Part shown: positions 15,118 through 22,252 of the stretch, piece by piece | Position numbering within the stretch: position 1 is the stretch's first letter | Layout: each line of letters opens with the position of its first letter | Source: UBA1181 sp045639525 | GTDB taxonomy: Bacteria > Bacteroidota > Bacteroidia > Bacteroidales > Paludibacteraceae | NCBI GenBank assembly: GCA_045639525.1 | Contig: JAZUDI010000005.1 | Location: forward strand, 62,001 to 126,000 | Direction of reading: 5' to 3' | Length of the DNA: 64,000 bases | Program-made: the position numbers and the translations under genes | The notes under the pieces: generated by a model | Seen by the model: the letters and a program-made list of their open reading frames with translations, nothing else | Database searches by the model: none | What the model was told of the DNA's origin: nothing

Positions 15118-16278
15118 ATGGCTTCGTTGCATATAAAAAATTTCGGTCCGATTGTGGACTCTACCAAAATTGAATTGACGCCATTAATGGTTCTCATTGG
15201 TCGTCAGAGTGCAGGGAAGAGTACTTTTATGAAAGCGCTCTGCTTTTGTCGTTGGATAGAGAAGAAGATAATGGTCTCTACTGACGACATGGTAAACCAG
15301 TACACCCACTATAATCGCTTTGTGAAGGAATTGAAGCAATTCCATCGTCTGAATGATGAGTACTTCACAGAGAATACCGAAATGATGTATGATGGAGACA
15401 ACATCACCATAGATTACAAGGGTGCGAACGGTAATGCAAAGATTTTGCGTAAGAAGTCATTTGCCGAGAAGAGATACAATACGAAGTTGAGCTATATTCC
15501 TGCTGAAAGGAATTTGATATCGGCAATCCAAAATGTGGACAAGACCTATAAGGCTACAGAAAAGGATGTCTTGTTTAATTTCATCTACGAGTGGGATGAG
15601 GCGAAGGGTCCTTATACCAGCGAACATCCGTTTAGATTGGCGGCAACTGGAGGTTTTAGCTATGTGAACAAGTCGGGTTTTGACGTACTGGTTCGTGAGG
15701 ATGGAACAGAGACTCCTGCCTTCTATGCTTCGAGTGGTATGCAGAGTGTGATGCCCATGGATGTGATGGCGAACTATATCACTGAACGTGTTGGCCAGAA
15801 TGCTTCGTTATCGATGCATGAGCGTAACGAAATAAACAAGGCAGATAATGGACATTCGTACAGGAGACTTGAGTATCAGTCGGCTCAGTTATTTATTGAG
15901 GAACCTGAACAGAATCTGTTTCCCGAATCACAGAAGCTTGTAGTGATGAGTCTGGTACGTTCGCTGAAGAAGGCCATGGCGACTGGCTCGGAACAGAGTA
16001 TGACTGTAGTGACTACTCATAGTCCGTATGTGATGTCGGTGACAAATGTATTGCTGTCTGCTGCTATTGTGGAGGGAAAAGGCTTGGAACAGAATGTTGT
16101 CAGCAGAGATTGCATTCTTCCTTCAAAGAGCATCTCCGGATACTATATCAATGAGAGTGGTGTGTTCCAAAATATCATGGATAGCGAAATACCTATGCTT
16201 AGCGGCAACGATCTAGATGGTGTGTCGGAATGGGTGGATGAGAGCATCAGTAAGTTGAACGAGATTCTGTTTGCATAG
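15118..16278 (+). CDS. AAA_15/AAA_21-type ATPase, first gene of a two-gene system
   Basis: A 386-residue ATPase of the SMC/RecF/OLD class. HIKNFGPI at residues 5-12 is the usual N-terminal strand. Walker A is GRQSAGKST at 28-36, Walker B is LFIEEPEQNLFP at about 259-270 and the switch motif TTHSPYVM is at about 299-306. There is no TOPRIM or other effector domain, unlike OLD nucleases. The stop is two bases from the start of a small partner gene with a nuclease-like core. ATPase plus small nuclease is a layout seen in phage defence (for example PARIS and Ptu systems), although the partner here does not look like their known partners. Promoter at 15064. Appears intact. Confidence 0.85.
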   Translation: MASLHIKNFGPIVDSTKIELTPLMVLIGRQSAGKSTFMKALCFCRWIEKKIMVSTDDMVNQYTHYNRFVKELKQFHRLNDEYFTENTEMMYDGDNITIDYKGANGNAKILRKKSFAEKRYNTKLSYIPAERNLISAIQNVDKTYKATEKDVLFNFIYEWDEAKGPYTSEHPFRLAATGGFSYVNKSGFDVLVREDGTETPAFYASSGMQSVMPMDVMANYITERVGQNASLSMHERNEINKADNGHSYRRLEYQSAQLFIEEPEQNLFPESQKLVVMSLVRSLKKAMATGSEQSMTVVTTHSPYVMSVTNVLLSAAIVEGKGLEQNVVSRDCILPSKSISGYYINESGVFQNIMDSEIPMLSGNDLDGVSEWVDESISKLNEILFA

Positions 16279-16280
16279 GC

Positions 16281-16778
16281 ATGAAGGAGGATAAGAAAAC
16301 ATACGACTCTACTCATGAGCAACTATTGGCAGAAAGGCATACTCCTGAGCAAGTCTTGCAGATCCGAGCGAAGGTTAGCGTGAGCGAAAATGGCAAGCGT
16401 TATCTTCTGGCAACTAATGGCAAGGAAGAATCGGTGGTGTATGCTGTGGATGGCGACATCGTGAAAGAAGGTTTGAAATGCGACAAACTGGTTCTGGTGA
16501 AGCGCTCTGCAAAAGATATGAAGCCAGAGCAATGGACGGAGGCCTTTGTGGAACTGAAAGGTGTGGATACGAATCATGCCATTGATCAGTTGCGACAGAC
16601 TTTAAAGAAGGCGATTTTCAAACATCCTTCGAATGACGACGTACGTGCCCGTATTGTGGCACAATCATTCCCCTCAAACAAATCGAATCCCACGATGGAA
16701 AAAGCGAAGCAGGAGTTCCGCAAGGATTACAACTGTGATCTTCGTGGTATGAAATCCGGTCAGGAGGATAAACTGTAA
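16281..16778 (+). CDS. Small PD-(D/E)XK-like partner of the ATPase
   Basis: A 165-residue soluble protein starting two bases after the ATPase stop with an overlapping ribosome binding site, so translation is surely coupled. KCDKLVLV at residues 66-73 followed by AFVELKGVDTNHAIDQL at about 88-104 fits the PD-(D/E)XK nuclease core: an Asp, then a strand with E-x-K (Glu91, Lys93), then a helix with a conserved Gln. The C-terminal third (KSNPTMEKAKQEFRKDY) is basic and helical, suitable for nucleic-acid contact. I recognise no named family. The inferred role is the effector of an ATP-gated nuclease system. Alternatives are a non-catalytic regulator of the ATPase or a DNA-binding adaptor. Confidence 0.65.
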   Translation: MKEDKKTYDSTHEQLLAERHTPEQVLQIRAKVSVSENGKRYLLATNGKEESVVYAVDGDIVKEGLKCDKLVLVKRSAKDMKPEQWTEAFVELKGVDTNHAIDQLRQTLKKAIFKHPSNDDVRARIVAQSFPSNKSNPTMEKAKQEFRKDYNCDLRGMKSGQEDKL

Positions 16779-16845
16779 GAAAAAACTGAATGAGATGATT
16801 GATAAGTTTGAAAGTAAAAGACGGTAGTATGAGGGGAAAAATTAG

Positions 16846-16986
16846 GAACTAAGAGTCACTGAAATTTACACTGAACAGGGTGAATGTGTTTTATATGTTC
16901 TGCAATTTGGTCACGATAAAAAGAAAACAGAATTGATAGTAAAAAAAGACATAGGACGTGGTTGGAATGTAAGACAATCAGAATGA
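16846..16986 (+). pseudogene. Possible remnant of an unknown gene
   Basis: A start-less frame of 46 codons follows a stop at 16843. It has a protein-like alternation (VTEIYTEQGECVLYVLQFG, then KTELIVKKD) suggesting paired beta strands. It ends at 16986, just inside the following gene. It may be the end of a lost immunity-type gene. The rest of 16779-16960 holds nothing I can support. Confidence 0.25.
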
Positions 16987-17309
16987 TCTTATCATTCCTG
17001 CTGCTCCTGCTTTGCTGTCCATCCCACGCCATCACCTGGGAAGACCGCGGAGGCGAAGCCATCCGCTTAGGTGTGGTTACGGCAACGACAACCACGCCTT
17101 CGGGCACCTACTATTCGGTGACGGAGAACGGCGTGATAGCGGAGAGCCGAGACGGCGGCATGACTTGGGCACCGGTCAGCCTTCCGCAGTCGGGCATACA
17201 CTTCAACTCCGTCAAGTTCTTTGACGACACCCACGGACCGGTGGTGAAGATTGGTGCCAATTTCAGCACAAAAGAGAGAAACATCGTGGAGTGGAAGGTG
17301 GAGGAATAG
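16983..17309 (+). CDS. Secreted BNR/YCF48-like beta-propeller fragment
   Basis: A 108-residue product from the ATG at 16983; a TTG at 16962 would add seven residues. The signal peptide is MILSFLLLLLCC with cleavage after SHA. The mature protein shows two blades of a YCF48/BNR-type propeller: YYSVTENGVIAESRDGGMTW at about residues 45-64, and FNSVKFFDDTHGPVVKIG at about 75-92. Full propellers need six or seven blades, so this is either a short secreted adaptor or the stub of a larger protein. The first 60 residues are nearly identical to the truncated copy at 11860. Such N-terminal modules can carry exchangeable C-terminal toxin parts, which would suit the surrounding immunity genes, but no toxin domain is visible. 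Confidence 0.6.
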   Translation: MILSFLLLLLCCPSHAITWEDRGGEAIRLGVVTATTTTPSGTYYSVTENGVIAESRDGGMTWAPVSLPQSGIHFNSVKFFDDTHGPVVKIGANFSTKERNIVEWKVEE

Positions 17310-17352
17310 ACCTTCAACTTTTTTGTGTTCCACTACGGTTCCAAAACAGAAA

Positions 17353-17388
17353 GCGAGCCCAGAGAGTATTTCTACTTTCCGGGCTCGC
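17353..17388 (-). terminator. Intrinsic terminator of small secreted protein gene
   Basis: GCGAGCCC (17353-17360) pairs with GGGCTCGC (17381-17388). On the minus strand it is followed by TTTCTGTTTT. It lies 27 bases after the stop of the 17415-17765 gene. A close copy is at 19835-19872. Confidence 0.7.
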
Positions 17389-17414
17389 CAATTTCTTTTG
17401 TTTGTAAAGCGTGG

Positions 17415-17765
17415 TTAGATATCGATGCGGCCATACATTCCGGCAACAAATTGGACTCCCTTCTCTGCGCCGCTTGCAAGCCTAATGATAGATGTAAGAC
17501 CACTTTGCTTTTCTCCACACACACTGGTTTCTGCACCCGCATCCATACGGCGTGCTACTTCCGCACCGCATGCTAATCCAGACGTAAGACCACTTAGACT
17601 TGTTCCCAACACAGAGGTCTCTACGCCTGCCCTGGCATCTACCTTTTCAACACTTGCAACCTCTACTCTTGGAGTGTTTCCACCTAACTTAAATGCTGCT
17701 GCGTTAGCTACTGTTGTTGTCATTGCGATCATTGCTACTACTGGAAAAAAGAATCTTGTTTTCAT
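17415..17765 (-). CDS. Small secreted repeat protein, paralogue A
   Basis: A 116-residue protein with a signal peptide MKTRFFFPVVAMIA and a likely cleavage after VANA. The mature part of about 95 residues has two imperfect internal repeats: AGVETSVLGTSLSGLTSG, then ACGAEVA (near residue 46), and AGAETSVCGEKQSGLTS (near residue 76). It ends in GMYGRIDI. Composition is dominated by Gly, Ala, Ser, Thr and Val with two Cys. It is closely related to the 117-residue product of 19898-20251, and both genes share terminator and promoter sequences. I recognise no family. Possible roles are a secreted peptide precursor, a surface adhesin or a signal; none is proven. The promoter carries the nested 31-bp dyad. 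Confidence 0.7.
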   Translation of the reverse strand: MKTRFFFPVVAMIAMTTTVANAAAFKLGGNTPRVEVASVEKVDARAGVETSVLGTSLSGLTSGLACGAEVARRMDAGAETSVCGEKQSGLTSIIRLASGAEKGVQFVAGMYGRIDI

Positions 17766-17965
17766 ATCTTTAAAATTTAATTGTTAATAATCTTTTTTGC
17801 TGTCGCCGGGGTTGTTGTTCGTTCCCGTTGACAATGCAAAGGTAGGGCAAGCTTCAGGGGTGCGACGGACAGAAAAGGAAAAGCGTGCGGACAGTTTGTG
17901 AACTTCACATTTTGTTCGTTTTCACGAATTGTACATTATGTTAAATTGCTGGTTATGAGGTAGAT
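17766..17965 (-). promoter_or_regulatory. Repeated promoter with nested 31-bp dyad (copy 2)
   Basis: -7 box TACCTTTG on the minus strand at 17837-17844, and the dyad at 17888-17918 with outer arms CGGACA/TGTTCG (one mismatch) and perfect inner arms TGTGAA/TTCACA. The leader of about 70 bases and the dyad are nearly identical to copies 1 and 3. Confidence 0.75.
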
Positions 17966-18055
17966 ATAAAAATATCAATGATACAGAACTTGTCCCATCG
18001 CCTTTATCAGGCAGAGTCAAACCCTACATAATTCTTTAAATAAAATCATTTTGAG

Positions 18056-18113
18056 ATGTCAGATTTGATATTTTATTCTTATTTTTGTACAGTAGAATGT
18101 CAATTTTGATATT
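18056..18113 (+). promoter_or_regulatory. hipBA promoter with direct-repeat operators
   Basis: Two 17-base direct repeats, ATGTCAGATTTGATATT (18056-18072) and ATGTCAATTTTGATATT (18097-18113), match at 15 of 17 positions. They flank a -7 box TATTTTTG (18080-18087). The second repeat ends on the base before the hipB start codon. These are likely sites for the HipB-type antitoxin. Confidence 0.7.
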
Positions 18114-18467
18114 ATGGAGAATATCTATATGCTTTCAGATACGGAAATAACAAATAGGATTTCCGCAAAAATTAAAGAACTCAGGCTAAAGCAAAACATA
18201 ACCCGTCAAGATATGGCTGTGAGTTCGGGACTTTCACTCTCTTCCATAGTACGAATGGAGGATGGCGATATAAAATCATTCGACTCGTTCATCAGGATTT
18301 TAAGGACATTGGGCAAAATTGACGTGCTGTTGCCGCTGATAGAGGAAGAGCAGATAAGCCCGAATGAATATTTCAAAATGGTGCAAGGCAATACGAAAAA
18401 GAAACGTAAGCGGGCATCAAAGAGTAACAATAACAACATTAACAAGCAGGAGGGTTCTGAATGGTAG
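18114..18467 (+). CDS. HipB-like XRE antitoxin
   Basis: A 117-residue protein with one XRE helix-turn-helix at about residues 20-60: IKELRLKQNITRQDMAVSSG, then SLSSIVRMEDG. A basic, Lys- and Asn-rich tail (KKKRKRASKSNNNN) follows. An alternative start is the ATG at 18129. It overlaps the hipA-like gene by seven bases, the usual arrangement for this toxin-antitoxin pair: the antitoxin binds DNA, represses the operon and masks the kinase. The paired direct repeats around the -7 box are its probable operators. Longer than E. coli HipB (88 residues) because of the tail. Confidence 0.8.
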   Translation: MENIYMLSDTEITNRISAKIKELRLKQNITRQDMAVSSGLSLSSIVRMEDGDIKSFDSFIRILRTLGKIDVLLPLIEEEQISPNEYFKMVQGNTKKKRKRASKSNNNNINKQEGSEW

Positions 18468-19741
18468 ATGTAGCACAGGTAAAGATGTTTGGCAAGACCG
18501 TTGGGTATGTCAATTGGGACCCACAATATGGTGTGGCCAGATTTGAATATGATTCGGAATTCGTAAGGAGTGGCATTCAGCCGTCGCCAATCCTTATGCC
18601 TGCGAGAGAAGGTAGGATTTACAGTTTTAGAGATCTCAGCCAAGACACGTTTAAGGGGCTCCCAGGTATGCTTGCAGACTCTTTGCCAGACACTTATGGA
18701 CGGGCTTTGTTTGACAAGTGGCTTTCATTGACAGGCAGAACGAGCGGAAACACCATAGAATCGCTTTGCTACATGGGCAAACGCTGTATGGGTGCTCTCG
18801 AATTCGAGCCAGCCATAGAAGGAGCTAACCAACCCGAACAGAAAATAGAGCTGGACAGCCTTGTTTCTGTAGCAAGAGAGGCACTTTCCGAGAAAGAAAG
18901 TTTTCAGACAAATATAAGTGACGACCAGAAATCCGCTATCGCAGAAATCCTCCGTTTAGGAACCTCTGCCGGAGGGCAGAGAGCAAAAGCAATTATCGCC
19001 TACAATCAGGAGACGGGAGATGTCAGGTCTGGTCAGGTAGATGCCCCCAAAGGTTACGATTACTACCTGATCAAACTTGATGGAGTTTCTGCCACCGCTG
19101 GACTTAAGGAAACAGATAATTATGGAAGGCTTGAGTACTCTTTCGCCCAATTGGTACGAGCATGTGGAATAGATATGACCGAATGCTCGCTTATTGAGGA
19201 AAATGGGAGGGCACACTTTCTTACCAAGAGATTTGACCGAGTGGCGGGAGAAAAGGTTCACATGCAAACCCTTTGTGGTATTGCCCATTACGATTATCGG
19301 GTACTGAGGGGCTATTCCTACGAACAGGCGTTCAATGTTATGCGCGGATTGAGATTGTCATACCAAGAAGCACAAGAGATGTTTCGAAGGGTTGTATTCA
19401 ATGTAATTGTCAGAAACCAGGATGACCACACAAAAAACATATCGTTTCTGATGGACAAGCAAGGGAAGTGGAGACTATCGCCTTCCTATGACATGGGGTA
19501 TGCATACAATCCTGCTGGAGCATGGACTTCTGCGCACCAAATGTCTGTGAATGGCAAATATGACGACATTACTCGAACTGATTTAATGGAACTTGCTGCT
19601 CGCAATAACATCCGCAATGCCGGTCAAATCATCAATGAAATAGGTGACACATGCGCAGGATGGGCTCAAATTGCCAAGGAATGCGATGTTCCTCAAAAAA
19701 TGATCGACAAAATCTTACCCAATATGCTTCTGTCGATATAA
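18461..19741 (+). CDS. HipA-like serine/threonine kinase toxin
   Basis: A 426-residue protein of the HipA family. The N-terminal subdomain includes GLPGMLADSLPDTYGRALFD at about residues 66-85. The activation loop has GTSAGGQRAKA near 166-177, where HipA carries its autophosphorylated Ser (Ser150 in E. coli). Kinase motifs FLTKRFDR (about 247), VRNQDDHTKN (about 317) and LSPSYDMG (about 340) are all present, so the toxin looks catalytically complete. E. coli HipA phosphorylates glutamyl-tRNA synthetase and causes persistence; the target here is unknown. The operon is flanked by two copies of the secreted-protein block in direct orientation, so recombination between them could delete it. Confidence 0.88.
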   Translation: MVDVAQVKMFGKTVGYVNWDPQYGVARFEYDSEFVRSGIQPSPILMPAREGRIYSFRDLSQDTFKGLPGMLADSLPDTYGRALFDKWLSLTGRTSGNTIESLCYMGKRCMGALEFEPAIEGANQPEQKIELDSLVSVAREALSEKESFQTNISDDQKSAIAEILRLGTSAGGQRAKAIIAYNQETGDVRSGQVDAPKGYDYYLIKLDGVSATAGLKETDNYGRLEYSFAQLVRACGIDMTECSLIEENGRAHFLTKRFDRVAGEKVHMQTLCGIAHYDYRVLRGYSYEQAFNVMRGLRLSYQEAQEMFRRVVFNVIVRNQDDHTKNISFLMDKQGKWRLSPSYDMGYAYNPAGAWTSAHQMSVNGKYDDITRTDLMELAARNNIRNAGQIINEIGDTCAGWAQIAKECDVPQKMIDKILPNMLLSI

Positions 19742-19750
19742 GAGCGATAT

Positions 19751-19782
19751 AAAAACGGTAATTAATATTTATTGCCGTTTTT
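19751..19782 (+). terminator. hipBA terminator
   Basis: AAAAACGG (19751-19758) pairs with CCGTTTTT (19775-19782) around a 16-base AT-rich loop. It lies ten bases after the hipA-like stop codon. Confidence 0.65.
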
Positions 19783-19834
19783 ATGTACCTAAGACGTTGG
19801 AGTAGGGATCTACTTCTTGGGAATGATAAAATTA

Positions 19835-19872
19835 GGCGAGCCCCGAAAGTATTTCTACTCTCGGGGCTCGCC
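19835..19872 (-). terminator. Intrinsic terminator of small secreted protein gene
   Basis: A perfect 12-base stem GGCGAGCCCCGA (19835-19846) / TCGGGGCTCGCC (19861-19872), followed on the minus strand by TAATTTTAT. A copy lies at 17353-17388. Confidence 0.75.
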
Positions 19873-19897
19873 AATTTCTTTTGTTTGTAAAGCGTGG

Positions 19898-20251
19898 TTA
19901 GATTTCGATGCGACCATCCATTCCCGCAGCCACTTGGAGACTTGTCTTTGCACCGCATTCAAATCCAGACGTAAGACCCTTTTGTCCTGCTCCACACACA
20001 CTGGTTTCTGCACCCGCCTTGACGCCCACATCCATGCGCTTAGCCACTTCCGCGCCACATGCTAATCCAGACGTAAGACCACTAAATCTTGTTCCAAACA
20101 CAGAGGTCTCTACGCCTGCCCTGGCATCTACCTTTTCAACACTTGCAACCTCTACTCCTGATTCGTTTACACCTAACTTAAATGCTGCTGCGTTAGTTAC
20201 TGTCGCGAATGCGATCATTGCTACTACTGGAAAAAAGAATCTTGTTTTCAT
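19898..20251 (-). CDS. Small secreted repeat protein, paralogue B
   Basis: A 117-residue protein with the same signal peptide start (MKTRFFFPVVAMIA) as the 17415-17765 product and a likely cleavage after VTNA. The internal duplication is clearer here: AGVETSVFGTRFSGLTSG, then ACGAEVA, followed by AGAETSVCGAGQKGLTSG, then ECGAKTS. It ends in GMDGRIEI. The two paralogues agree best in the signal, in the first repeat and at the C-terminus, and differ by small insertions between the repeats. Three Cys are present, two of them in a repeated CGA motif. Unknown family. Terminator, leader, -7 box and the upstream dyad are all shared with paralogue A, so this is a recent block duplication. Confidence 0.7.
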   Translation of the reverse strand: MKTRFFFPVVAMIAFATVTNAAAFKLGVNESGVEVASVEKVDARAGVETSVFGTRFSGLTSGLACGAEVAKRMDVGVKAGAETSVCGAGQKGLTSGFECGAKTSLQVAAGMDGRIEI

Positions 20252-20420
20252 ATCTTTAAAATTTAATTGTTAATAATCTTTTTTGTTGTCGCTGGGGTTG
20301 TTGTTTGTTCCCGTTGACAATGCAAAGGTAGGGCAAGCTTCAGGGGTGCGACGGACAGAAAAGGAAAAGCGTGCGGACAGTTTGTGAACTTCACATTTTG
20401 TTCGTTTTCACGAATTGTAC
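20252..20420 (-). promoter_or_regulatory. Repeated promoter with nested 31-bp dyad (copy 3)
   Basis: -7 box TACCTTTG on the minus strand at 20323-20330 and the dyad at 20374-20404 (outer arms CGGACA/TGTTCG). Similarity to copy 2 stops at about 20420. Confidence 0.75.
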
Positions 20421-20451
20421 AATTTTGTAAGTTGTTGTGTATTAGAAATGT

Positions 20452-20474
20452 AGAGGCGAATTGAATTCGCTACT
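20452..20474. repeat. REP-like palindrome
   Basis: GCGAATT (20456-20462) and AATTCGC (20464-20470) are perfect inverted repeats around one base, with further pairing outside. It resembles the widespread GGGGCGAATTGAATTCGCC-type dispersed palindrome. It lies just after the 3' end of queH and might also end that transcript. Confidence 0.4.
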
Positions 20475-20497
20475 TGAATCCCAATAGGGCTAACAGA

Positions 20498-21115
20498 TTA
20501 GATTTCTCTTTGCGAAAAAATACATCCGCAATAATTTTGCCTGTACAAGTTATACTCCTTGGAGAGTTGGATGGAGCGCTGATAACCACCGCGCTTCTTG
20601 AAATCGGATGGCAAAAATTTCACACCATACTTTTCCGCCAACTCCTCACCGATCTCGTTGAGCTTATCCGCATTCTTCAATGGACTTATCGTAAGCGTTG
20701 TGGTAAAGTAATCAAAGCCATTTTCCTTCGATAGAATCGCGGATTTTTCCAATCGCAACCGAAAGCACTCAAAGCACCGCAAACCGCCCTCAGGCTCCTT
20801 CTCAAGCCCCTTGGCGACTGCATAGAACTCCTTCGGATCATAATAGCCCTCAATAAATGAGATGGGATACTTGGCAGGCAGCTCTCCGATCAGACGTTGC
20901 TGCTCCTCCACACGCTTGGCAAACTCCTCCGCAGGATAGATATTGGGGTTATAATAAAAAACAGTGATGCGGAAATATTGCGAGAGATACTCCAACGTAT
21001 AACTGCTACACGGCGCACAGCAGCTGTGCAACAGAAGTGTGGGAACCCTTCCTTCCCGTTCCAAATCGACTATAATCTGATCGAGCTGTTTCTGATAGGG
21101 AATACTACTTTTCAT
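20498..21115 (-). CDS. queH: Epoxyqueuosine reductase QueH
   Basis: A 205-residue protein of the QueH (DUF208) family, which performs the last step of queuosine synthesis: reduction of epoxyqueuosine in tRNA. Cysteine motifs expected for its iron-sulfur cluster and metal are visible: HSCCAPCSSYTLEYL at about residues 30-44, LRCFECFRLRLE near 112-123 and YCGCIFS at the end. TTTLTISPLKNADKLNEIG is also typical. It overlaps the preceding acyltransferase gene by 11 bases and is the last gene of a five-gene minus-strand unit, although its role is unrelated to the lipid and sugar genes ahead of it. Normal length. Confidence 0.9.
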   Translation of the reverse strand: MKSSIPYQKQLDQIIVDLEREGRVPTLLLHSCCAPCSSYTLEYLSQYFRITVFYYNPNIYPAEEFAKRVEEQQRLIGELPAKYPISFIEGYYDPKEFYAVAKGLEKEPEGGLRCFECFRLRLEKSAILSKENGFDYFTTTLTISPLKNADKLNEIGEELAEKYGVKFLPSDFKKRGGYQRSIQLSKEYNLYRQNYCGCIFSQREI

Positions 21116-22247
21116 CAGGCAAACAGTTAATCACCGGATTCGCATAGATACGCAAGAATATTTGCTCCAATTCACTACGATCCATCTCCTTACCCAATTG
21201 GTCCAAGCCACCATTCGTATATGCGATGAAATCGTCCTTTTCCTGCTCCGTATAACGATCCGAATAGCGTTGTCCAAATAAGAGGTCATAGGCGATGAAA
21301 TGTGTTTTAAAGAGCTTAAAATGGCGGTAGATGCGCTGATCGATCAGAGCGGCCAACGCCACAATCTTATCGTTCTTCTCCAAACGATCACATTGTTCCA
21401 ACTCCTCACGGGTAATAGGATCCGTAATGGCGAGGTGTACCCTACCCTTTGGCTGCTTAATACCCGTCAGGATACTATTCAGATCCTCATTTTCCCCCTT
21501 GATATACTTTTGGAACTTCGATATATAGAGTTCTGCCGTCTTCAAGAAATCGCAAGGCTCATACTCGTACGACACGGCGACAGGGGTAATGCTCAACTCA
21601 TCCAAGTTATCGACAAATGGTTTGTCGCTACTAAGCGAGAACATCTTCAAAACACCCACCTCAGTCTTATCGTTTCCATCCTTGGTACGTCCATTTCTTT
21701 GGGCAATCCAAACCGAATCGTTCAATTCAGTAATAGCGTAACGCATATAGGCGGATACCTCCACCGAATTCTTATAGAAGTCCTTGATATTACCTCCACG
21801 GATGATGCGGAACATCTTGTTCAGCTTACCGATATTGATCACCAAATTTCCCTTCATCAGATTGCTACCGAAGGTAATCTGGCAAGTATCTATCCCCTTT
21901 TCGTAAAGAATCACATCAAGAAAGGCAGAATCGAGCACGATATCACGGTGGTTGGCGATAAACATATGACGCTTGCTATTATCCAACTTCTCGACACCCT
22001 CGGAAGTCACACCATCCGTCGTTTTGCTCATCACCGCATGGATAGCGGGATGCATCACCTTCGCCTGGAACTCGTCGACCGTCTTAATCTGAGAAAACAT
22101 ACGGATCACCTCTTCGACATTAGCCTCAGGCATACAATACTTCACCACCATTGGAAAGAAGATATCCTTCGTGATGGCCTCAATAGCGGCGGGAACCTCA
22201 GCGTCATTGTAGGGACGCACCGGCTCAAAGTCGAATGCTTGCTCCAT
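21105..22247 (-). CDS. 1-acylglycerol-3-phosphate acyltransferase-like protein
   Basis: A 380-residue protein from the ATG at 22247; a GTG at 22253 is possible. The acyltransferase motif FIANHRDIVLDSAFLD (about residues 98-113) is the H-x4-D block of the PlsC/GPAT family, and FRIIRGGNIKDFY with WIAQRNGRTKDG further on correspond to blocks II and III. There is no transmembrane segment, so it is a soluble or peripheral member. Such proteins are common in Bacteroidales. It lies between a phenylacetate-CoA-ligase-like gene (five bases upstream) and queH. The adenylate-forming enzyme may supply an activated acyl group for it; that link is inferred from adjacency only. Confidence 0.8.
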   Translation of the reverse strand: MEQAFDFEPVRPYNDAEVPAAIEAITKDIFFPMVVKYCMPEANVEEVIRMFSQIKTVDEFQAKVMHPAIHAVMSKTTDGVTSEGVEKLDNSKRHMFIANHRDIVLDSAFLDVILYEKGIDTCQITFGSNLMKGNLVINIGKLNKMFRIIRGGNIKDFYKNSVEVSAYMRYAITELNDSVWIAQRNGRTKDGNDKTEVGVLKMFSLSSDKPFVDNLDELSITPVAVSYEYEPCDFLKTAELYISKFQKYIKGENEDLNSILTGIKQPKGRVHLAITDPITREELEQCDRLEKNDKIVALAALIDQRIYRHFKLFKTHFIAYDLLFGQRYSDRYTEQEKDDFIAYTNGGLDQLGKEMDRSELEQIFLRIYANPVINCLPDEK

Positions 22248-22252
22248 ATTCA

